IMG/VR virus record: IMGVR_UViG_3300033148_005520
Location: 1-41,253 of that record
Length of the DNA: 41,253 nucleotides
Direction: 5' to 3' (one strand)
From: a virus
Positions 22,320-32,276 of this stretch are shown piece by piece. A program made the position numbers and the translations under genes. The notes under the pieces were generated by a model. That model saw only the letters and a list, made by a program, of their open reading frames with translations. It did no database searches and had not been told where the DNA came from. Position 1 is the stretch's first letter, and each line of letters begins with the position of its first letter.

Positions 22320-23636
22320 ATGAACACACTTGACTGGCTAACGGCGGTCGCGACTGGCCTGGGGCGCGGCGAGCAGATGCAGCAGCAACAGCAACTCGCG
22401 GCGCAGGCGCGGCAGGACGCCCTGCGGCAGCAGGCCCTGGAAAATGCCTTGGCGCGGCAGAAATACGAGCTTGATGTCGCTGAACTTGCACAAGAGCAAA
22501 AGCAGTTTCAGCTTAAGCAGGAGGCAATAGCCGCCGAGAACTTAGCGGAGCAGAGACGGCGTGAGCAGATAATAATGGGTAATAGGCAGCGAGCCGCGGG
22601 GTATTATCAGGCTATGGTGCCCGAATATCAAACTGGTACTGAAAAGGTATTTGCGCCAGGAACGCCTGAGGCCTGGAAGCCCGAAATAGAGAAGCTCTTT
22701 TCTGGCGAAATACCACTTCAGACACTTTCACCTGAAGTGGAGCAGCAAGTAGCGGGACTGATGGGCGTTCGGCCAACCTATGCGCCGACGGCGGGGCTTT
22801 CTCAAGAAGAAAAGCTCCTAAGGGCCGTAGCTGAAAACTGGGTTAAGGAGGATTTTAATGCAACATTGGGTGCGCCTATCTATACACGGGTTTCACAACC
22901 TAAGCGGGCCGAGATGATGGCAGAATTAGCAAGCGCACAAGCGGGTGCTGCTGTGGATGTGGCAAGTATGACGCCAAGGATAGAACAAATCGCGCAAACT
23001 GCTGAAAATGCCAAGCAGACGGCTATCGCGTCTACATTCAAGAACTTAATAACAGAAATGGTGGATATTCCAAGGGCGAGCATAGAAAGCAAGTTTATTG
23101 CCGACTATGCACAGAGCCTCTACGACGCCTACGTCAAAGACCTTCGCGCTCAGTATGCTAAGGACGATAAAGCTATCCTTGTTGAGCGAGCGGCACAGCG
23201 ATTTGCAGCAACGCACAATGGTATGAGGCCAGAGGTCTATGCTCAGACGTTAGGCTTAGATATTAGTCTGGAACGGTTGGGGATTAGCAAGGCTTTGGCT
23301 GGCCGTACATTGAGCGCCCCCCCTCCTGGAAGCCCAACTGCCGCGAGTTATCGTAAGGAAGCAATGACCAGGCTTCGCGAGATAAGGGACAGCTATGTAA
23401 GAGGCGATTATGGCACGGGACAAGCGGCAGCCCAAGCTGCTATATCAGCAATCAATGAGGCCTATAAGCAGTACGCATATACGCTTGTCCAGAAGTACGG
23501 AGAAGTCCTTAAACACGAGGATATTGACCCATTGATTAAGGAAATTGAGGGCGGGCTGAAAGTTCAGCCACAAAAGGGGACGAGCACCAATTCTCTAATC
23601 AACCCCACGGGCATCGGGCCACTAAAGTTTGACTGA
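22320..23636 (+). CDS. Ejection (internal virion) protein, coiled-coil, 438 aa
   Basis: Residues ~20-95 form a long Gln/Ala/Glu coiled coil, with further helices to the end (EMVDIPRASIESKFIADYAQ; MTRLREIRDSYVRGDYGTGQ). Second of the three ordered ejection genes, corresponding by place and size class to T7 gp15. Probably stored in the head and released to build the DNA conduit. Eleven bases separate it from the giant protein gene. Confidence 0.65.
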   Translation: MNTLDWLTAVATGLGRGEQMQQQQQLAAQARQDALRQQALENALARQKYELDVAELAQEQKQFQLKQEAIAAENLAEQRRREQIIMGNRQRAAGYYQAMVPEYQTGTEKVFAPGTPEAWKPEIEKLFSGEIPLQTLSPEVEQQVAGLMGVRPTYAPTAGLSQEEKLLRAVAENWVKEDFNATLGAPIYTRVSQPKRAEMMAELASAQAGAAVDVASMTPRIEQIAQTAENAKQTAIASTFKNLITEMVDIPRASIESKFIADYAQSLYDAYVKDLRAQYAKDDKAILVERAAQRFAATHNGMRPEVYAQTLGLDISLERLGISKALAGRTLSAPPPGSPTAASYRKEAMTRLREIRDSYVRGDYGTGQAAAQAAISAINEAYKQYAYTLVQKYGEVLKHEDIDPLIKEIEGGLKVQPQKGTSTNSLINPTGIGPLKFD

Positions 23637-23647
23637 GGCGATAGTCT

Positions 23648-26600
23648 ATGGCTAAATCTCTCTTGGGCCGCGCCTGGAGTTGGACTAAACGCTATGTTTC
23701 TGCGGGTGCCCGTGAGGTAGCCGAGAAACTTGACTGGACGAAGTGGAGAGTGCCTGGCGAGCCTGGCACTCGCGAGGAGCAAGTAAAGGCCTTTCAGCAA
23801 GAGGTGGAGGATGACAAAAAGTTCTGGGAGGCCTATGAAGAGGAACGCATACCAACCCCAGAGGGGCCGACCAAAGAAGCAAAGGAAAAGGCCCGCATCA
23901 CAGGTTGGAACTTTGTTAGTAATATGCGGGCCGACCCTACCGAAGCACGGTTCCAGCGGGCTAAGGCTTTCATAGCAAGTGCTGCAAATGATGGGCTGAT
24001 TACTTATGCTCAAAAGCAGCAATTCCTCCGCGCATTTCAAGACTCCCTGACTGCGAGGCAAATCCAACCCAAGGTGGAAAAGCAGCTTCAGGTGGAGGAT
24101 TATGCGGGGGCCTACCACACAATATACACTGCCCCGCACCTCAGTGATGACGCTCAGAGGAAATTGGGCGCTCAGGTTACAAGAATAATGGGCCTTCCGC
24201 CTGAGATGACGCCTCCCGCGAACAATCTGGAGCGAGTATTGCGCTGGGGCAAGGAAGCCCTTACGCTGGCCTTTGATGTACCTATGCAGATGACCCAACA
24301 GGGGCTGCGTAAGCACCGTGGGGATGTTCTAAATGTGGGGCGTGCCATTGAGGACTTTCACCAAAATCTCGAACAACACTCTGTGCTTTGGCCATTGGGT
24401 GTACTTGACCCTTCGCCGCTGTTAAGCGATATACTCATACAAAGTGTGAGCGGCCATTATGGTCGCGGGCCAGTAACCGAGAAGACCTGGGATGAGGTTG
24501 TGGCCGCTGCTCGCTATGGCAAGCGCATAGTCCCTGACTATATTGAAACCGCGATAAAGGAACTTCCTGAGGACGCTACCCCGCAGCAGCGAATATGGGC
24601 GATAGCTGGCGGTTTTATGGATAATATGGTAACCGAGCCTGTGGGGATGATACTTGCTACTGTTGATGTTATGCCTCGGTTTGGTATGGCAGTAGGCCGC
24701 GCAAGAGACGCTGTGCTGACGGGCGTTATCCGTAAGTTTGCGGTGAGCCACGACGACGCAGTAGCCGTGGCCCGTGCTATGCGAGTTGTGACAGAAGCCC
24801 CCGACTTTGATATGGTGGCGTTTTCCAACAAGGGCATCGGCACTAACGTCTTCCGCGAAACAGTTAGCGACGCACTACATCAGGCAGGGCGCGGAATGGC
24901 CCGCGAGCAGGCAGACGAGATTGCCCGATATGCGGTGGGAACTCTCGCGAATAAGACGCACCGAACATTGCACTGGTTTAACAGAGAACTTATACCTCGC
25001 GGCTTTCTGGAAGACCCTATCAATATCAAGGCCGACCGCGTGGAAAGGATTTTTGAGGCGGCTCAAGCAGGCATCCCGAAGCGCATTCCCAAGTTAGCAG
25101 CCGAAGTAGAGGCAGCATACCCTACTGCCGAAGCACTGCCTTGGGCTACTGCTCTCAAGCGCACACCTATTCCCATAAAGTTCCCCAAGCGCGTTGCCAT
25201 AGACATAGACGAAATTGAGCGAATATCCAAGGCGCGGGGACTGGCTACCCACGAAGAAGAAGCGGCTAAAGCATTGGCAGACGCCATCGCTGAAGAGGCG
25301 GCGCGGAGTGGCAACTCTGTCACGAAAATCATTGCAGGCGTGAAGAGTATTGTACTGGCCCGTGGTGATTTGCCCGCAGAGTTGGATGTCCCACTGAGGT
25401 CAGTGGTTAATCGTAGTGCAGCAACGGAGCGCAACTGGGGGGCTTTCCTTGCACAGCCTGTCGCTGACTTGAGTGCCGCTGAAAAAACCACCGTAACACG
25501 ATATTTGGCTCACTATCCACGGCAGATAAAAAGTGCAGCACGGGCCGCCGAGATGGGAATGGAGGTCGGCGATGTATGGGGAGCTACTCCTCTGGAGCGG
25601 CTCAGAATACTTTATGCCGAGGCGGGGCTTAATCCTAATAGCGCGGTTCAGGCAATGCACGGTGAGGAAATTGTTGCCGCGAAGTTGCCCGCCGCAGTCC
25701 GCAGGCTATATGTGGCAGGTGAAGATTTCGCGGAAAGAATGGTACTGGCCCGCGAAGCAATAGAGAAAATGGGCTACGAAATAGGCGACGAGGGTTTTGG
25801 CTATGTTACGCGCCTGCCTGTAACGCGGCCCGTTACTGGAATGATGCGGACAGAAAGAAGCATTGGCAGCGGCACCGTGCGCGTTATGCACAAAGCAGGA
25901 ACTGAGCACCCTGGTTGGGCACCACTCACCAGAGTACTTATGGGGGAGCACGCTGATGATATAGTGGACTTAGCGGCTGCCGAGGGGCAGGTTGCCACTT
26001 GGAGTACTGACCTTAACAAGGTGGGCCGCACTTATGCCGCCCTTATGGGCAGCCTGGATATGCATTCTGGACTGGTCAATTTTGCCAAACATTACGGCAT
26101 CCCGCGTAGTGCAATCGCTGGCCGCGTCATCAATTCAGCGGAACGGATTGCGGCCCAAAAGCTATCGCCAGACATTTTAGACCAAGCGATGCGCGGTGAG
26201 GGTTGGGAACCATTGGTGCGCCGAATAACCGATAGCGAGGCCCGCCATCACGGTCTGGAAACACTAACGGATTTGGGCGAGACCTTTGTTCGCGACGCAT
26301 CACAGAGCCTCAATGATTATTATCTGCCCCGAGGGGTTGCCCCATATCTGGAGCGGCAACTTGCTCGCACCAGCCCGCTGCGGGCTGAATTGAATAAGTG
26401 GTTCTCCCTTCACCGAATGGCGGGTATCAACAGTCCCACATTCATACAGGCTCAATTCCTTGAGCAACCCGTAAATATATTGCAATCGCGTTCGGCTCAA
26501 AAGTTCGCTCAGGGGTCGCGCTTTGCCACAGCAATTATGGCTAACGATATGGGGAAGTTGGCCGAGGCGTCTATCGGGAGCACTGCTCGCAACTGGCTTA

Positions 26601-28414
26601 GGGCGCGGGGTTGGCCGAAGGCGGCGGCCTACCCACTGATAGAAGACCTATACTTTCGCGGCCTCTCCGACCCAGTTAACATAGCGCGTGTGCGTGACCT
26701 CGCACTCAAGTCAGGCATTGAACCAGAAGAAGCTGCCCGCTACCTAAAGTTTGTCTTGGACAATGACATAGCTCATTCAGGGCCTATTCAAGCACTAAAT
26801 GTGGGCAAGGAAACTGGGAAGATGATAGGCGACGAGGTATTGCGGAGCACATTGGGCTTTGCGATGCGCTGGATTGGTGGGCCGATGGAAGGCTTTGCGC
26901 GAACGGCCTCAGCATTCTCGCTCAAACTCCAGGGCCTGAGCGACCCCGATGTCCTGCGCCAACTGGCCCGTGGCTATGTTCCCTATGAGCCTTCGGCGCG
27001 GGGGGCAATAGATAGTGCCGCGCAGATGTGGGCCTATTACTGGCAATACAATGCCCGTAAACCCTTCCAGACGGCGCGGTGGTTTATGGAGCGCCCCGTT
27101 TGGTTGTGGGCAGTTCATCGCACTAATCAATCCCTTTATGACGGGCTACTCAATGACAAACAAAAGCTGATGATACAAGGCCGCACTTGGCCTAACCAGT
27201 TGCGCCCCAATATCCTGCCCTGGTCTTGGGATGTGCCGCCATTTAGCTGGTACGATGTATCCGACGACCTCAAAAACGCGGCAATTCCTAATCTTGCACT
27301 GCGCAGTCCTGCCGAGGAAGCTATCCCCGATTGGTTCCGTTATATCGGCGTCACACAAACTGGTATATCGCCAGGGAAAGGCATCTTTAACAGCAGCCAT
27401 CCACTCGTGCGAGGACTGGGGAACATTCTCCAAGACCCCAGCGACTGGAAGAGTGCACTTCGGACGGCATTGATACCCTATTCGGCCAAGTATTTTGGTG
27501 TCAAGGTGCGGCCCCTCAATCGCGAGAACCTTGACAAAATGTATAGGTGGCAAGGAGTATCGCTTAGTCCACCCAAGGGCAGTAAGAACCCTGACGGCAG
27601 TCCTATATCTCTGGTGCAGTGGCGAACGCATTACGACAAGCTGTTCACTGAAATGAGAGACCTCCAAGACAGAATGAATTGGCCTGGGTTTCTGACAAGA
27701 ATTGACCTCAAGGGGCCAATGGTTCAACGGATGCCACCAGACGCTCTGGATAGTTACAATGAAATGCGGCGGGCTGAGGGCTGGCCCGCCTTTCCGTACA
27801 GTACCCGACAGGGGAATATAATCCGCAAAACATATAAGGATGCTGGCTTTGTTGAGCCATCGCTGGGTGATATTAACGCTGTCGTGCAGGCGGGCGGGAA
27901 CCCCAGTGCCTATGCGATGCGCGGTGCTGATATGGCTCGCGAACTCCGCGAGTCACAGATGTCATTTAAGGACTGGCGACTTATCTCCCAGCAGCGTATG
28001 GGTGCGGGAGAGCCGCCAATGCCACTATTTAAAGGTGCATTGACTGAAGTAATGCAGCTTGGCGCGGAGCACAATATAAAGTTTGACCCAGTGGAAATCC
28101 AGAAAATCGCACAGGAGGGTTATCCTGCCAGTAAGCTCGTGCAGAACTTTGACGCTGAGTTTGGCGAGAGCTTGGAACCTGTACTCGGCAAGAAAATAAA
28201 AGCCCGCCCAGAACAGTGGCCTGGGATATTACTAAAGCACGGCTGGCGCGAACGGGACTCCGAAGAGACACCCCAGCCTGGCGATGCTTACTTGGCAAAG
28301 GGGCAAATGGGCTGGGTGCTTGAAGGCCAAGGATTTCCCAGTGGCCGCTTCTTTGTGCCGCCCCCCATCACGGGCTTAGATGTGTACCTCAAGCAACTGC
28401 GGCTGGAGCCTTAG
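23648..28414 (+). CDS. Giant ejection (internal virion) protein, 1588 aa
   Basis: Largest gene of the window and last of the plus block. Mostly helical and Ala/Arg-rich, with no transmembrane run and no transglycosylase, protease or polymerase motif that I can recognise. Size and place match the T7 gp16-like inner component of the ejectosome. Features include YLPRGVAPYLERQL (~residue 890) and a Trp/Pro-rich part (~1165-1230: WLWAVHRTNQSLYDG, NILPWSWDVPPFSWYDV). Its last 26 bases overlap the end of a minus-strand gene. A lytic domain could be present but hidden. Confidence 0.7.
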   Translation: MAKSLLGRAWSWTKRYVSAGAREVAEKLDWTKWRVPGEPGTREEQVKAFQQEVEDDKKFWEAYEEERIPTPEGPTKEAKEKARITGWNFVSNMRADPTEARFQRAKAFIASAANDGLITYAQKQQFLRAFQDSLTARQIQPKVEKQLQVEDYAGAYHTIYTAPHLSDDAQRKLGAQVTRIMGLPPEMTPPANNLERVLRWGKEALTLAFDVPMQMTQQGLRKHRGDVLNVGRAIEDFHQNLEQHSVLWPLGVLDPSPLLSDILIQSVSGHYGRGPVTEKTWDEVVAAARYGKRIVPDYIETAIKELPEDATPQQRIWAIAGGFMDNMVTEPVGMILATVDVMPRFGMAVGRARDAVLTGVIRKFAVSHDDAVAVARAMRVVTEAPDFDMVAFSNKGIGTNVFRETVSDALHQAGRGMAREQADEIARYAVGTLANKTHRTLHWFNRELIPRGFLEDPINIKADRVERIFEAAQAGIPKRIPKLAAEVEAAYPTAEALPWATALKRTPIPIKFPKRVAIDIDEIERISKARGLATHEEEAAKALADAIAEEAARSGNSVTKIIAGVKSIVLARGDLPAELDVPLRSVVNRSAATERNWGAFLAQPVADLSAAEKTTVTRYLAHYPRQIKSAARAAEMGMEVGDVWGATPLERLRILYAEAGLNPNSAVQAMHGEEIVAAKLPAAVRRLYVAGEDFAERMVLAREAIEKMGYEIGDEGFGYVTRLPVTRPVTGMMRTERSIGSGTVRVMHKAGTEHPGWAPLTRVLMGEHADDIVDLAAAEGQVATWSTDLNKVGRTYAALMGSLDMHSGLVNFAKHYGIPRSAIAGRVINSAERIAAQKLSPDILDQAMRGEGWEPLVRRITDSEARHHGLETLTDLGETFVRDASQSLNDYYLPRGVAPYLERQLARTSPLRAELNKWFSLHRMAGINSPTFIQAQFLEQPVNILQSRSAQKFAQGSRFATAIMANDMGKLAEASIGSTARNWLRARGWPKAAAYPLIEDLYFRGLSDPVNIARVRDLALKSGIEPEEAARYLKFVLDNDIAHSGPIQALNVGKETGKMIGDEVLRSTLGFAMRWIGGPMEGFARTASAFSLKLQGLSDPDVLRQLARGYVPYEPSARGAIDSAAQMWAYYWQYNARKPFQTARWFMERPVWLWAVHRTNQSLYDGLLNDKQKLMIQGRTWPNQLRPNILPWSWDVPPFSWYDVSDDLKNAAIPNLALRSPAEEAIPDWFRYIGVTQTGISPGKGIFNSSHPLVRGLGNILQDPSDWKSALRTALIPYSAKYFGVKVRPLNRENLDKMYRWQGVSLSPPKGSKNPDGSPISLVQWRTHYDKLFTEMRDLQDRMNWPGFLTRIDLKGPMVQRMPPDALDSYNEMRRAEGWPAFPYSTRQGNIIRKTYKDAGFVEPSLGDINAVVQAGGNPSAYAMRGADMARELRESQMSFKDWRLISQQRMGAGEPPMPLFKGALTEVMQLGAEHNIKFDPVEIQKIAQEGYPASKLVQNFDAEFGESLEPVLGKKIKARPEQWPGILLKHGWRERDSEETPQPGDAYLAKGQMGWVLEGQGFPSGRFFVPPPITGLDVYLKQLRLEP

Positions 28415-28511
28415 CCCGCTTACGCTTTTTCCTCGGCTGCACTTTCCCGCACCATCCACATCGGCGGCAGTTATCGGTCAGCCAGTTTTTGCAGCGAGGG
28501 CATTGTTTCAT
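28389..28511 (-). CDS. Tiny zinc-ribbon protein, 40 aa
   Basis: MKQCPRCKNWLTDNCRRCGW carries CPRC and CRRC..C motifs, enough for one zinc knuckle, followed by a basic tail (KVQPRKKRKRAKAPAAVA). Its ATG overlaps the upstream TGA by 4 bases and its end overlaps the convergent giant gene by 26 bp. Nucleic-acid binding is likely from charge alone. Confidence 0.65.
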   Translation of the reverse strand: MKQCPRCKNWLTDNCRRCGWCGKVQPRKKRKRAKAPAAVA

Positions 28512-28708
28512 AAGTCATCACTCTTGAAGAGGCGTTTGTCGCGGTCGCAGTCGTCTCTTTTAATACTATATTCTGCTCCGCAGTGGCGGCACACGGCACG
28601 GCCAAGAACCTCACCTGTGCTTAAATCCTCGTGGTAGCTCAAATCTATGTGCCCGCCGCAAAGGAAGCACGCAAAGGGCCTGTTGCACTGTACACTCATA
28701 ATGCTCAT
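28508..28708 (-). CDS. Zinc-ribbon protein, 66 aa
   Basis: Two CxxC pairs, CFLCGGH and CRHCGAEY, about 26 residues apart, form a typical treble-clef-sized zinc ribbon. GGAGGT lies 7 bases before the ATG and right at the end of the primase gene. Acidic tail. Cotranslated with its neighbours; it could modulate replication or transcription, but no function is known. Confidence 0.65.
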   Translation of the reverse strand: MSIMSVQCNRPFACFLCGGHIDLSYHEDLSTGEVLGRAVCRHCGAEYSIKRDDCDRDKRLFKSDDL

Positions 28709-28711
28709 TTC

Positions 28712-31687
28712 TTATACCTCCAATTTCTCCTGTGGCTTTTCCATATCGGCGGTCATCTCCTCATAATCAAAGCTCGTCCAGCGGGCGTTGACGCCGCCGA
28801 CGGTCTTGGGCTGACTGGCCTGTATAAACCCAGGGATATTCTGTGCAATACTGTTAAGGTAGCGCGGCGAAGTGTACTGCTCGTGGCGAAATGGTGTCCC
28901 GTAGAGTGGCCCTTGTTGCTGCGCCGCCGCCCAGTTGACATACAGTTTCTTGATATGATGATGCTGGTCAAAAACAAGCGCGACGCCCAATGGGGCGGTG
29001 GCCGTTGGTGATGCCATCACATCAGACTCCGCAGACCCCGCAATTTGACTGATGGTAGTGCGACCGCCGCCTGTTATAAAGCTCCCGCTGATTAGAATAT
29101 CGCGCAGACGCAGTTCAATGCGGTCGGCAGTAACCCCGCGCTTGTACTCGCGGCGTGTGGCTGACAGGGTTCCCTCAATCTCCGCAACATCCAGCCCCAG
29201 CACTTGAGCGCAGGCCAGTTGGGGCAGCAGATTATTCTTCATCCGTGCCGTCATATAGTCCTCATCATTGGGCGGTCGTTCACGAAGTTCGGCATAAGCT
29301 GCCCGCAATTCTTCCCAATTATGTAGAAAGCTCAAAAGTATCGTGCGCCGCAGTTCTCGCGGCTCAATGCCCTTATCCCGCCAGAAACGATATAGCTCCA
29401 TCTCTGGGGGGCGGCTATCGCGCTCTTTGTCATTGTACAGCGGAATGTCCAGCCAGCGCGTGATGTCAGGGTCGCGCACCCACGGCTCAGTGCCAATGAA
29501 CACGGCGGGTAGATACAAATACTTTTCGCGGAAGCCACCTTCGGGAGTGCCGCGCAACTGTCCAGCACCCGATGTCCCACTATTCCGCATAATATCCAGC
29601 AGTTCTGCTATCGGGCGGCTCATAGGGTCGGCCTCGTCAACGATGATGGCTTGCCCCGCGTAGGCATATTTGCCGACAACCCCTGCTACGCTGGCGTCCT
29701 CCTCCGCACCCGCTGTGGGTACGAATGGCCCCCCCATCGGCGCATATAATTCCCCCTTCCCTGCCATAAAGCCCATCCCCAATGCTGACTTGCCCGACTC
29801 AGCGGGGCCGATGATGTGCAGCCACGGCTTGCTTGCAAAGACTGTGCCCCACGTCAGCGCAAAGCAGGACAGGGCTATAATCTGCACATCTTCTGGGTGC
29901 GGCCAAGTCCAACCATATATGAGGGCATCCTCCAATAGGTTGTAGGCCTCCAGCGGCTCAATGGTCAGCGGCGCGGAAAGCTCCTCAATAGAGAACTCCA
30001 GCCAATCCGCGACCTTGGGGCTGGTCTCCAACAGATACTCCCCAATCGCAGGTTCCTCCACTGGCTGCCATTTGTCTGTATATCGCAGAACGCGCCGCCG
30101 CGATAGCAGGAAAACGCCCTCGGTGGTGGCGTGAAGCCCATTCCTGAGCCGAACAAAGTCGTCAAGTGTCTGGGTTTCTCGTGCCATATCGTAGAGAACG
30201 CCCATAAAGAGGCTAAATCGCTCAGATGCTTTCGTTACCCCAGGGAGTTTCAACGCAAGGATATTGCCGATATTGCCGACGAACGGGGCAAGCGTGGCTT
30301 TTATGCCCTGTGGCCTATCCAATCTCAGGGCAATGGGTTTGCGTGTGGTGCGGTTCCAGCACATAAGGCTCGTGCCTTTATCATCCTGCTCGTGCCCAAT
30401 TACAAAGAATGCGTGGCGGAACCAGTCGCGGAGTGCTCCCCACTGGTCATCGGTCACAATTGTTTCGCCCGCCTGCTGTTTCAGCACAGCGAGAGAACTT
30501 CCCACCTCATCCTGTATCGTGGCAAGGGCCTGCTCTTTGTGCAACTTATCCAGCTTTGCTATGGTGGGCAACAATTCCGCGCTCAATGCCTGGTTGCGGC
30601 GGGCCTCCGTTAGCTGACTAAGCTCCGTCGCCCAGAACTGCCAAATGTCATTGCGGAATGCACCATCATCACTGACCTTACTGACCTCTTTCGCAAAGTC
30701 GGCTGAGCTATGCGTCAGCAGGTACTCAGCAGGGTCAGGCTGCAATTGCACTACAAAGATGTCCTGCACCCCGCGCTCAATTAACAGCCTTGCGCTTTCA
30801 ATCGTACCTGTCACGCCCGCACCGTCCACATCCAGCACCAAGTATATCTCTGGCGGGTTACTCTTTGCGATGGTGTCGGCGTCCTCTGGGCGCAGCTTGC
30901 TCCCCGCAAGCGCAAGGACTGACCACATTCGCTTTAGTTCTTGGGCTGCCTGCAAGACTGCCAGCGCGTCAAAGATGCCCTCCACAATAATAATCGCGTC
31001 TGCGCCTACAAGCGAGTCCCTCCCCCACAGTGGCTTTGGACAGGCCTTGGTCGCGGTCTGATTGAGGTACTTCGGCTCTACATCGTCCGCCAGCGTCCGC
31101 CCCACGATGTAGCACGGCTTCCCGTGGCTCGTCCAGCACAAAGTAAGCCGCCCTTTCAGCGGCTCGTAGAGCTTACCGTTTTTCTCCTTGAAAAGCCCTG
31201 TGGCAAGTCTCGTCTCATCGTTTGCTTTGGGTTTCCAGGTGGCATCACACCAGCCTATCTTCTGCGCGTCTATCGTCTCAGAAGTGATACCCCAGCGTTC
31301 CAGCACCACCTCCCGTACTCGGTCGGGCAATCTGCTATGATAGTAGTCGGCGGCCTCGGCCACCAAAGCCTGCACCTCGCGCCTGTGCTGGGAAGCAGGA
31401 GACTCATTCACTTCAACCCCCGCCTCCTCAGCACAAAGCGCGATAGCTTCGCCTCGCGTCACCCCCTTTCGGATTTCAACCCAGTTGATGACATCCCCCG
31501 CAGCCCCGCACGCAAAGCACTTCCACAAACCCTGTGCGTCGTCTATGGACAGCGACCGCTGCTTGTCTGAACCGTGAATGGGACAATAGGCGCGGTAACA
31601 ATCGCGGCCAGACGGCTTTAATTCAACTTCGCGGCTAATAATGTCACTAAGCCGCAGCTTAGCCTTTATATCGGCAATGTTAGTCAT
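28712..31687 (-). CDS. Primase fused to AAA+ ATPase (replicative primase-helicase)
   Basis: 991 residues. Residues ~28-80: CHC2 zinc-binding domain (C35, H38, C57, C60). Residues ~225-340: Toprim domain (IIIVEGIFDAL ~232, LVLDVDG ~286), giving a DnaG-type primase. Residues ~610-760: P-loop ATPase with GPAESGKS (~625) and IIVDEADP (~681), of the AAA+/SF3-like kind rather than a DnaB-type RecA helicase. The C-terminal ~230 residues are unassigned. It should unwind and prime at the fork; no phage DNA polymerase is seen, so the host enzyme is probably used. The SD is weak. Confidence 0.9.
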   Translation of the reverse strand: MTNIADIKAKLRLSDIISREVELKPSGRDCYRAYCPIHGSDKQRSLSIDDAQGLWKCFACGAAGDVINWVEIRKGVTRGEAIALCAEEAGVEVNESPASQHRREVQALVAEAADYYHSRLPDRVREVVLERWGITSETIDAQKIGWCDATWKPKANDETRLATGLFKEKNGKLYEPLKGRLTLCWTSHGKPCYIVGRTLADDVEPKYLNQTATKACPKPLWGRDSLVGADAIIIVEGIFDALAVLQAAQELKRMWSVLALAGSKLRPEDADTIAKSNPPEIYLVLDVDGAGVTGTIESARLLIERGVQDIFVVQLQPDPAEYLLTHSSADFAKEVSKVSDDGAFRNDIWQFWATELSQLTEARRNQALSAELLPTIAKLDKLHKEQALATIQDEVGSSLAVLKQQAGETIVTDDQWGALRDWFRHAFFVIGHEQDDKGTSLMCWNRTTRKPIALRLDRPQGIKATLAPFVGNIGNILALKLPGVTKASERFSLFMGVLYDMARETQTLDDFVRLRNGLHATTEGVFLLSRRRVLRYTDKWQPVEEPAIGEYLLETSPKVADWLEFSIEELSAPLTIEPLEAYNLLEDALIYGWTWPHPEDVQIIALSCFALTWGTVFASKPWLHIIGPAESGKSALGMGFMAGKGELYAPMGGPFVPTAGAEEDASVAGVVGKYAYAGQAIIVDEADPMSRPIAELLDIMRNSGTSGAGQLRGTPEGGFREKYLYLPAVFIGTEPWVRDPDITRWLDIPLYNDKERDSRPPEMELYRFWRDKGIEPRELRRTILLSFLHNWEELRAAYAELRERPPNDEDYMTARMKNNLLPQLACAQVLGLDVAEIEGTLSATRREYKRGVTADRIELRLRDILISGSFITGGGRTTISQIAGSAESDVMASPTATAPLGVALVFDQHHHIKKLYVNWAAAQQQGPLYGTPFRHEQYTSPRYLNSIAQNIPGFIQASQPKTVGGVNARWTSFDYEEMTADMEKPQEKLEV

Positions 31688-31739
31688 TGTATACCCTATC
31701 GGCTTTTGCTTTAATAACGTTAAAGAACTCTTTACTTCA

Positions 31740-31869
31740 GCGCGGCCACGGCTGCACGGTTTTCAGGCCTTTTGCCTCGCGTATTCAGCACGCTTAGCTG
31801 CTATTCACGCTTGTGGGAAATACCTCATACAAGTCGTGGCAGCATCTGTAAACATACCGCAGGCCGCGC
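31740..31869 (-). other. Long-range inverted repeat in the primase leader
   Basis: GCGCGGCC (31740-31747) and GGCCGCGC (31862-31869) are perfect inverted copies bounding a 114-base stretch without a credible gene. In front of the primase ATG is CTTTAACGTTATTAAAG (31716-31700), a 6-bp inverted repeat around CGTTA that resembles an operator. The distal arm is part of a second repeat shared with about 32.26 kb. An RNA fold or regulatory leader is possible. Confidence 0.35.
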
Positions 31870-31881
31870 CTCAAGCTACTC
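31858..31881. repeat. Gene-end repeat, copy 1
   Basis: CGCAGGCCGCGCC followed by TCAAGCTACTC covers the last codon and stop of the 68-aa gene. A near copy, with one G/A change and a 3-base insertion, ends the neighbouring 79-aa gene at 32250-32276. Both read GAG-TAG-CTTGA on the coding strand, so the repeats mark gene 3' ends rather than random similarity. Confidence 0.55.
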
Positions 31882-32082
31882 AAATTCCTCCCGCAGCAGG
31901 CGGAGAATATCTTCGGCTGCTTGGGGACCCTCATCAAATCCCGCTGGCATTCCTTCTAAGTCCCTGCATACCCCCTCCACAATCTCCAGCACGCGGGCAA
32001 GGGGGACGAGGTGCTCGCCGGTTGTGTCTGTCGCATTGCCTCTTCGTATTGGGCCTTCTATCGGCCCCCAGATTTCGCTCAT
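31876..32082 (-). CDS. Small acidic hypothetical protein, 68 aa
   Basis: MSEIWGPIEGPIRRGNATDT then a helical acidic half (LARVLEIVEGVCRDLEG, AAEDILRLLREEFE). Good SD AAAGGAGA. No family recognised. It lies in a loosely packed segment (gaps near 190 bases on both sides), unlike the rest of the block. Confidence 0.55.
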   Translation of the reverse strand: MSEIWGPIEGPIRRGNATDTTGEHLVPLARVLEIVEGVCRDLEGMPAGFDEGPQAAEDILRLLREEFE

Positions 32083-32249
32083 CTCGTCTCCTTTCAGAAT
32101 ATGGCGCGGCCCTGGCTGCGGTTTATCTGGCTATGCCAGCTTCGGAGTATAGTAGCCTGCATCCTCTGCCGTGTGTTGGATGCACCTGTGCCTTTATTAA
32201 GCAGGTTGGCGACTCACAGCCATTGAACTCTCGTAGGTTCGCGGACAAA

Positions 32250-32276
32250 CGCAGGCCGTGCCATTTCAAGCTACTC
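32250..32276. repeat. Gene-end repeat, copy 2
   Basis: Second copy of the CGCAGGCCGYGCC...TCAAGCTACTC element, covering the stop of the 79-aa gene. It differs from the first copy by one substitution and an ATT insertion before TCAAG. The 188 bases between this gene and the next hold only 8-22 codon frames without good SDs. Confidence 0.5.

Noticed and set aside
23648-28414. Reading the 1588-aa protein as a tape measure protein of a long-tailed phage
   Set aside because: No tube, sheath, chaperone or baseplate genes are present, while adaptor, nozzle and a three-step ejection gene order are; the podovirus reading fits better.
31688-31693. TATACA just before the primase ATG as a -10 element
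   Set aside because: A start 7 bases further on would lie inside the coding sequence; more likely coincidence.
32083-32270. Small frames of 8-22 codons on the minus strand
   Set aside because: SDs absent or too close to the ATG; nothing supports translation.
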